A stretch of DNA of 64,000 bases from Neelides folsomi (lineage: Eukaryota; Arthropoda; Collembola; Neelipleona; Neelidae): assembly GCA_034687125.1 (NCBI GenBank), contig JAQGBZ010000043.1, forward strand, positions 1 to 64,000. Direction: 5' to 3'. The notes beneath the pieces were generated by a model. That model saw only the letters and a program-made list of their open reading frames with translations, was not told the origin of the DNA and did no database searches. Shown piece after piece: positions 56,168-64,000 of this stretch. Position 1 is the stretch's first letter. Every line of letters starts with the position of its first letter. The position numbers and the translations under genes are program-made.

Positions 56168-58914
56168 ATGGTTGCGGCTTCAGGAGACACCAAGGCCAAT
56201 ATGGCAATTAAGGGAGGAAACTCCAATGCGATCTACAAAGATAAAGCAAAGCCGAGAGACATTCGGTCAAGCAACATGGTAGCGGCGAAGGGTAAGAAAA
56301 TGACAAATTTAATTTTTAAAGATTTTATTGTTAATTAATTCATTAATGTTGGTTGGCAGTTTCTAATTTGTTCTTTTATAGCTGTCGCTGATGCGATTCG
56401 AACCAGCTTGGGTCCAAGAGGAATGGACAAAATGGTAAAAGAGAACGAAAAACATTTTGATGCTTATTTAATAATTAAATTCTTAAATTATAATCCAAAT
56501 TATTTGCCAGATTCAAGATCCAAAGGGAGAAGTGACGATCACGAATGATGGTGCAACAATCTTGAAGCAAATGAATGTCATTCATCCGGCTGCACAAATG
56601 GTATCTAAAGTTTAACTATTTTATTTTTTAACCATTCTAATTCTATTCTTTAATTAATTGACACTTTGCTATAAACTTTGGTAGGTACAATAATTAAAAT
56701 GCTTAATGTACCTTAATTTTCTTTTAGTTGGTTGAATTGTCAAAAGCTCAAGATATTGAAGCTGGAGATGGAACAACTTCTGTTGTAGTATTAGCTGGAA
56801 GTCTTTTGGAAGCATCGGAGAAATTACTCGCTAAGGGACTTCATCCGACTGCTATTGCTGATGGATTTCGATCTGCTGGAAAGAAATGTGTCGAAATTCT
56901 CAGGACCGAAGTATGTATTTGCTAATCTAAAAAATATTTAATATTATTGAGTGATGTATTGTGGTAATAAAGCTAAAACAAACTCTTGCCTTTTTTCAAT
57001 TACAGGTCGCAATTCCAATTGATATTGGAGATAAAGTTGCGATTACAAAGTGTGCAGCGACGTCTTTGAACTCAAAAGTTGTTTCTCAACAATCAAGTTT
57101 GTTGGCGCCAATGGCAGTTGACGCTGTTTTTGGAGTTGTTGACCCGAAACATCCTGAATATGTCGACTTAAGTGTAATTTTTATATTTTAATACAAAATT
57201 GCCACAAAGATGTTAGTTAAAGCTGGTTTTTAATGGTTAAGTATGTATGTGTTTTATTCATACTGTTAAAATAAACATCTTGCATTCAGGACATTCGAGT
57301 GAGAACTGTTCTTGGAGGAACTGTAGAAGACAGTGAACTCATTGACGGCCTTCTTCTCACCCAAAGAGTTTGCGCTGGACCGAAGAAGATGGAAAAGGCA
57401 AAAATTGGATTGATTCAATTTTGCATTTCTCCTCCTAAAACTGACGTAAGTATTAAAATTTTTATCTTAATATTTTAAATCTAATGCACTTACTTTTGCT
57501 TTAAGACGATAAAATGGCAGACTAAATAATAAAATTAACACTTTAAAAAACAGATGGATATGAACGTAATCGTTACCGATTATGCTCAAATGGATCGCGT
57601 TCTGAGAGAAGAAAGGAATTATATTCTTAACATTGTGAAGCAAATTAAAGCATCTGGATGTAACGTTCTGATGGTTCAGAAGTCTATTTTGAGGTTTGAT
57701 ATTCTTTTATATTTAATGAAAACAATAGTTTTCATAAATACACAAATTAAAAGTCTTATTAAGACTTAAGCTGAACGAGTATATTATTAATTTGTTCAAT
57801 TCTAATATTTTACAGAGATTCACTCAACGATTTGGCAATGCATTTCTTGGAGAAACTCAAGATTCTCACCGTCCGTGACATTGAAAGAGAAGATATTGAG
57901 TTTGTGGCAAAGACTCTTGGGCTTCGTCCGATCGCCAGTTTGGATCATTTCACACCAGAAAATCTTGCAGTCGCCGATCTCGTTGAAGAGATAAATGCGA
58001 GTGGAAGTCGTCTTGTAAAGGTAATCTTCATAAATGACTTTTATATAAAGTCTAATTAAATTAACAATTTAAACTTACCATTGTTAATTATTACTATTTT
58101 GTAGTATTTTCAAAACTACCTATTTCTTAATGTGTTAATATTAACATTGCAGGTTACCGGTATTGCAAATCCTGGAAAGACGATCTCTATCATGCTTCGT
58201 GGAAGCAATAAACTTGTGCTGAGTGAAGCAGAGCGATCTCTTCATGACGCTTTGTGTGTCGTTCGTTGCCTCGTCAAAGAAAAGTAGTCTTTATAATCTT
58301 TAATTATTGTAATTAAATACTCATTGTCAGCAAATATTTATATGGTTAAATACTATTATTTTTAGAGCTGTTATTGCCGGAGGTGGAGCACCTGAAATTG
58401 AACTCTCAGTCCGATTGGCAAAATTGGCACAAGCGATGGTTGGAGTGGACGCATATTGCTTCAAGTAATTACTTTTGACTCATATCAGCAACATACATCA
58501 TTAGGATTTTGACAATTTTAAACAATTATTTTCTATCTAATTACAGAGCTTACGCAGAAGCATTGGAAATTATTCCGTTGACTTTGGCTGAGAATGCAGG
58601 CATGAGTTCCATCAACACAGTTACTGAACTCAGAAAATTACATGCTGAAGGTCAAAAGAATGCTGGACTTAATGTGAAGAAGGGAGCCATTGCTAACATC
58701 TTAGATGACAATGTATTACAACCACTTCTCGTCACCCTCTCAGTGATCACTTTGGCTACCGAAATGGCTGCCTCGCTTCTCAAAATTGATGATATCGTAA
58801 GGACATTAATATAATATATTTGCTAAAAAATCAATAATTTTTAATTAATGATGATGAGTTGTGCTAAATTTTGTATATTTTATTTTGTTTCAGGTCAATT
58901 CTATGATTATATAA
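56168..58914 (+). CDS. CCT4: T-complex protein 1 subunit delta (CCT4)
   Basis: Twelve exons (56168-56291, 56382-56434, 56511-56600, 56728-56910, 57006-57173, 57290-57445, 57554-57693, 57816-58020, 58153-58283, 58366-58464, 58547-58796, 58894-58914) join in phase to 539 residues, the family length. Chaperonin signatures are present: [25 protein letters not shown], the ATPase motif [20 protein letters not shown], and [40 protein letters not shown] and the ending KIDDIVNSM point to the delta subunit. The TRiC/CCT ring folds actin, tubulin and WD40 proteins in the cytosol. The last coding exon is only 21 nt. Poly(A) signal AATAAA at 59153. It is divergent from DTL, whose product is a WD40 protein, but that is probably coincidence. 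Confidence 0.97.
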
Positions 58915-60026
58915 ATGATCAAACTTCTCACCTACTTACATCTTTACACGCGTTTTCAAAATTCTTCACTAAACATTCAATATGTACCATGAAATTTAAA
59001 ACTAATGTATTAATTTCAGCTTAATTACTTTGTTCTTTTTTTAATCCAATAAGTAATGTTTAATGATATTTAATCACTAATTCGGTCTGTTAACTTGGAG
59101 CATTATTATGATTGTTAACTCAGGATGCTTTTAAAATTTAGAATTTACAGTAAATAAATCTTTTGATTACCATTTAATATTTAACAATTTATTGAATATC
59201 ATTCTTCACAAATCATCTCGTTATTCATCCGTAACAAATAATATGACTACTTCGTCGAATATAATCACAGAAGATTCAGTCTAGATATGTAGCATTTGTA
59301 TTATTTGGGATTATAGTCGACTAATGTATTATTATTTTGAATGTGAAATGACATTACTTAAATTTACATCCGCATCAATTTAATTTAACAAAAATTATTG
59401 AAGATTTAAGTTTATCTATAATTATTTACCCTAGTTAATAATAAGTAATCAAGTATAAGCTAGACACTACATGAACATGAGTTAAACTTAATGTTAGAGC
59501 CTCGAAATTGCCAGTCAGGTTCACAACATTTTAAACTTGATTCTAACAATTTCTCCATTTCTAAATAATGTTAAACTCTACATAAAATATTAAATATTTA
59601 GTCATCGGGTATAGCCTCATAGCTCAACTTAGGTAATGTTAGGTTTAAAACGGTGAATTGGCATACTTAATCAAGTATTGGTGTTTCGTTAACACGCATT
59701 TCTCATATTATTGGTAATTATTATTTTAAAGATTGCAAATTGCAGGATAAGATTTATATCCAATAAATTTTTATCAAATAAGTAAAAAATAAGAATTAAT
59801 TTGACAAACGAATAGTATCAATTGATTTTCGTACCTAAATTAAAAGGTAAGTTTTACAAGACTTTTGGAAAAAATTAATTTTATCAATTTATAATATACA
59901 TTTAAGTAAATTACATCCCATACATAAACAAATTGAAAGGAATGATAGAATTAATACAATATACGAAAATAATTTAAAAATCTTAAAATGTAATGGTAAT
60001 GGTGTAATCAGTTTAAAGATAAAGAG
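58915..60026. other. Convergent intergenic region, CCT4 / ZDHHC
   Basis: AT-rich sequence with the CCT4 3' UTR (AATAAA at 59153-59158) and the 3' UTR of the palmitoyltransferase gene. No other feature supported. Confidence 0.55.
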
Positions 60027-61393
60027 TTAAGTAGTGTGAACATTTTGTGTTTTCTGACGAAGTTGATATCTCCATTCCAGGTACGAAACGCCTTTCCATA
60101 CAAGTCTCATTTGGTGACCCAAAATAGCGAGAATGAGAACAAGTACGAGAAATGCATAAACTGCATAAACGAAGCAGAGGCTTGACCTAAAATAAATAAA
60201 AATCAATTTACATTTTCGATTAATTTAATAGTTTAAATGTCAATGGTTTACAGCATTTAGTTAACAAAATTAATTTATTTACCTAAAAGAATCGTATAAT
60301 CCCAGACATGAGTATGGGACGAGAAAGAATCTATTGAAAAGATACTTCGGGTAACAGATCGTTGTTAGTGTTAAGTTAATGGAATAAAGTGTGTAAAGTG
60401 CTCCAAAGGACAGAGTTCCTAAGAACCATTTCCTATTGCTTCTTCCGATGCAGCAATTTAACCAAACACAATGATGATCACGACCTTCGATGTAGTATTG
60501 ACAAGTCTTGCAATAACAAAATCCAGGCATTTTACTTGTCACTAAACTTTCATCTTGACGACTTCCAATTCTTGTCTTGTGAACTGTGAAGAGCGTCAAA
60601 CAGAGGAGGCTCACAGAAACGACATATTCTGGATGGGTGATTTCCCAATAATTCATCACAACGAGTTCAAAGATCTTTAAAATAAAAAAAATTATTTTGC
60701 ATAAAAGGTTAAAAGTTAATTACAAAATTAAATTAAAACAATAAAATTATCATTAACGTCAATAATCTTAAAAGTTTAATGTGCGTGGTTCTCTTCCATA
60801 TTATGTTAATATAATATGTCTGTAATAATATGTCTTACCAGAAAGCTATAAAAGAAAGATGACAATGTGAAGGAGAAGTAAAATTTCGTTCTTGGAATTT
60901 TTGAGAGCATCCATCGTTTAAGGACGATAATTATGACAGGTACCAGGAGGAAAGCAAAGGCTGTCGAAACAGGTCCAATGGTTCCTAATTTTAATATTAG
61001 GGGAATGATAATTAGCGGAAGGAGCGTGTCGACCTCCAATCTTCTTGCTCCGTTTTTCCAAGGGATCCTCAATCGATCGAGAAATATGGAACAGATTTCT
61101 TTCATTCTTCCATCCGGCATATTTTTTCGTTGAATGAGCCTAATTAAACATAAATAAAATTAAACATAAATAACATATTTGCAATATTAAATTAAACATG
61201 AATAACATATTTGTCATATTAAACTGTATCATAAAAATAACATTAAGATTTTATACCTTTCACACGAATCGTCTAGTGCATCGCAATCGCAGCAGAATGC
61301 TAATATATGACTTCGTTCGCCCTTTTCATTGACATATTCACAACAACATAAAGGGTCTTCATCTGATTGTAAACTATTTGTAGGACGAGACAT
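60027..61393 (-). CDS. DHHC palmitoyltransferase, ZDHHC23-like
   Basis: Four exons (61257-61393, 60839-61139, 60283-60674, 60027-60186) join in phase to 329 residues. The N-terminus PLCCCEYVNEKGERSHILAF followed by CCDCDALDDSCER is characteristic of ZDHHC23. Two long hydrophobic segments (around LPLIIIPLILKLGTIGPVST) and a third follow. The catalytic Cys-rich domain has CYCKTCQYYIEGRDHHCVWL then NCCIGRSNRKWFLG; the DHHC motif carries the acyl-accepting Cys. Two more hydrophobic segments precede the short cytosolic tail (KGVSYLEWRYQLRQK). The enzyme would S-palmitoylate proteins at Golgi or other membranes; substrates are unknown. The intron after the first exon contains a 31-bp direct repeat. 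Confidence 0.88.
61144..61225. repeat. Approx. 31-bp direct repeat in ZDHHC intron 1
   Basis: Two and a half copies of a unit containing TTAAACATAAATAACATATT with a few substitutions. Confidence 0.7.
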
Positions 61394-63440
61394 TTCATTT
61401 AATTCACGTTGTATTTTTTAATTTACTTATTAATGTGGCACCTTATTTAGCTCATAGATTTAAGGTTATTTTAACAAAAAATTAGAATCTGAATAAGCTT
61501 TTTGTGTCATTTGATTGATAAACAATAAAACTGCTTTTTCTGAATTTCGTCATCACCATCTTCGTTTTGTCCTTTAGGTTTAATCTTCTAATTATTTTCT
61601 AAACGATGATTTGGGACTTAAATTCTGTTTTCTCATCTTGAACTTCTTGAAAACTTACAAATAACCTTTAAACTCAACGGATAAAAAATCAAAACAATAC
61701 AATCAATAACAATAGTCAGCTCAAATACTTTTACTTATTACAACTAACTTTCACTTTGCATATAGCCAATATTAATTGGCAGTGCGTAATATAAATAAGT
61801 AGTAAAGTATTACGACTATAAAGGATTAAAGACACTTTCAAATTACTTTAAATATTGAATCTCAATTGAAATAATTCACATTTGGAAAGTCCAGTGCATC
61901 TGAATCTGAAGTGATCAAAATTGCTGAATATTTTCTTCTTGAGTTAATTGAGATTGAAAGCAAAAGATGAAGGTGATGGAGATTGACGAACTTTAGATTT
62001 TTTGAATGCTCGTCAATAATTAATCAGTTATCCAACGAATTAATTTCATAATCGCAAATTCACTTTCGGGTTTGAATGAAATCAATGGACTCAGCGGATC
62101 AAGGGAGAGAAATGTCAGGCAACTGACGTCTCTCTGTTGGTACGCTCACTGGAGCTATACTTCTGACTGCATGTGTGGAATAGAAATTCAATGCATTGCA
62201 TTTCTCTGGCTGTGGATATGCTTAAAAATATATTATAATATACGATATGTATTTATTTGTATATGAGTGCATACGGGTCTTATGACTATGTATCATGAAT
62301 TTGATGGAAAATGATGATGCTCTAAAAACTTTCATAAAAATATGTAGTACGATTACGAATCTTTAAATGGTGAATCATTCTAAATTGATAAAGGAGCATA
62401 AAAGAGCAAAAAACTAATATTTATATGTGTGTGTATAATATATCTAAGTCTGTACTGTATGTTTGTTCATATACCTCTATTTAAGTAGTTTAAGTATGTT
62501 TGAGGCCTATAATCCAATTAGCTTAATTAGCTTAATATTTGCTTTACAATTAGTTCTACGGTAAATAAATAGCATATATTGTAATATTTCAATTTATACT
62601 TTTTATGAGATCATGAGATCTAATATGTACTTATATACCTACCTAGATACGCAGAATTGATATGATGGCCATAAACTCATTTTTGCAATGATAGGGAAAT
62701 TATTATGCTTAACTGGAAAGTAACTTTCAATATAAATTTTTTCCATGTTAAAAACGATTGATAAAAGTAGTAATTGCATCCTTTAAACTATACCCAATTC
62801 AGCGAGAAGAAAATGGTGAGAAAAAAAGCAAACCGCTTACCAGTTTCTTATTAAAAAAACCATCAATATATATATGTTATCATATAAATTATAAATTAGG
62901 AGTCTGCGTAGGCTTTCATAATATGTTTGACCTTCATTTTCATTCACATTGAGAGAACTCGAAGCGAGTGTCAATACTTCAAAGTTACTTAAAAACTTTA
63001 AATTACTATAAATAATTAATTATAGATGTAATATTTTATTAGGAACGTACTCGGCTGAACCGAGTCAACGAATTTTATTTAAACTATTTGAAAAATATTC
63101 AATTCGACAATAATTAGTGTAATTTAAGTACTATTACCATTTTACATAAAACAAAATTAGAGTAGTATTATAATGAATTTTAATTATTATTCTCACATAG
63201 TTAAACCTAAAAAATATTTAGAAGGTGTTTTGTGTATTTTTGGAAATAAAAACTCATGTCGAAGCTTTTCAAAGAATACAGGAGTTGGAGAAATGAAAAG
63301 GTTGATTAATTCACAATTAATTTGATATTAAGAAAGATACAATATAATGTTATAAATACTAAGCGCATTAGCTTGTTAAAATTTATATATTATAAGAATT
63401 ATAACGTTAAAATGTTCATAAATATACTACAGATAGTATG
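61394..63440. other. AT-rich intergenic DNA right of the ZDHHC gene
   Basis: Includes the 5' flank of the ZDHHC gene. A somewhat GC-richer patch at about 62075-62200 has an open frame without splice or start context. I see no gene or RNA here. Confidence 0.5.
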
Positions 63441-63444
63441 CACT

Positions 63445-63482
63445 ACAGGGGCGGTCCCAGGATTTGAAGAAGGGGGGGGGTC
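63445..63482. mobile_element. Probable DNA-transposon terminus
   Basis: ACAGGGGCGGTCCCAGGATT followed by GAAGAAGGGGGGGGG resembles the CAGGGGCGGATCCAGG-type terminal sequence, with its G run, seen at the ends of many hAT-like elements in animals. Only one end is recognisable, and no opposite terminus or target duplication was found within the window, so the element may extend beyond the right edge or be a fragment. Confidence 0.45.
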
Positions 63483-63599
63483 CAAAAAATTTGTTAGTTA
63501 TGTTATAAATAATGCATTATAAATAGCTTAAAGGTATTTATAATCAGTATCTGTAAAATATTAATAAGTAGTACTGGAAATAGTATAGGTAGATTTACT

Positions 63600-63955
63600 A
63601 ATCGGGACCTTAAGGTCCCGAGAAATATTTTTCCATAATTTAGATAGAAATTTCAACGGGACCATACGTCGAAGAATTTTTTATCCATATCTAGAAAGAT
63701 GTTTCAACGAGACCTTTAGGTCCTAATAATTTTTTTCGTTTAGTTTTAAATATTTCAAAAGGACTTTTTGATCGCGAGAAAAATTTCTTCGATATTTCTA
63801 CGGGACCATTATTGTGTTTTGGGATTGAGAAATATTGAAAACGTATTACTATTTCCATAGGGAAGCTAGGCCCATAAAAAATTACATATTAAATCATTAT
63901 TCTCAAATTTTCACTATCAAACAATCGGGGCCTTAAGGTCTCGAAAAAAATTTTT
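63600..63955. repeat. Decayed ~50-bp tandem array with GGGACCTTAAGGTCCC palindrome
   Basis: Related units recur around 63602, 63656, 63705, 63757, 63799 and 63927. They share a core like CGGGACCTTAAGGTCCCGAG followed by AAATATTTTT and TTTCAACGGGACC. The first core is a perfect 16-bp palindrome; later ones have decayed. The array runs to near the window edge and lies directly beside the transposon-like terminus, so it may be that element's internal repeat. Confidence 0.65.
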
Positions 63956-64000
63956 AGTTTGCACCTATTTTTCATTTATAACTAGATTATATCTACATCG

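Overview
The window is animal nuclear DNA, most likely from an arthropod. The evidence is AT-rich sequence, many short spliceosomal introns (about 60-400 bp, GT-AG), a complete set of metazoan genes, and an icarapin-type secreted protein, a family known mainly from arthropods. Every gene model below was built by hand from exon reading frames and splice-site phase. Nine of the eleven main models give the length expected for the family or close to it; the CCDC93-like gene is strikingly short and the KAT7 model is long. The species cannot be named from the sequence.

Left part (1-15.3 kb). Two tandem icarapin-like genes lie on the minus strand; only the first exon of the left copy is inside the window. 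Next come a minus-strand TBC1D23 (endosome-to-Golgi tethering) and, head-to-head with it, a plus-strand gene that encodes only the C-terminal half of a CCDC93-like protein (CCC/Commander complex). Both families work on WASH-marked endosomes.

Middle (15.3-36.1 kb). About 20 kb holds no gene I can recognise. By eye it is richer in G+C than either flank. It contains a few splice-compatible candidate exons, a GC-rich block ending at a good donor (25.4-25.8 kb), a perfect 53-bp inverted repeat (20.9-21.1 kb) and several short tandem repeats. It could be the regulatory or 5' region of a long-intron gene, or lineage-specific genes.

Right part (36.1-61.4 kb). This is a compact housekeeping cluster with almost strictly alternating strands: Rab GDI (+), MYST acetyltransferase KAT7/HBO1 (-), COG8 (+), NEPRO-like (-), tRNA-Glu (-), out at first (-), cornichon (+), CDT2/DTL (-), CCT4 (+), ZDHHC23-like palmitoyltransferase (-). 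Neighbours are either divergent, sharing a 0.5-0.8 kb 5' interval, or convergent. A small unrecognised reading frame ends 11 nt upstream of the KAT7 start codon, which suggests a two-cistron transcript. TBC1D23, CCDC93, GDI, COG8, cornichon and the palmitoyltransferase all act in membrane traffic, but nothing shows that this clustering is functional.

Right end (61.4-64 kb). AT-rich intergenic DNA ends in a probable DNA-transposon terminus and a decayed tandem array built around a GGGACC/GGTCCC palindrome.
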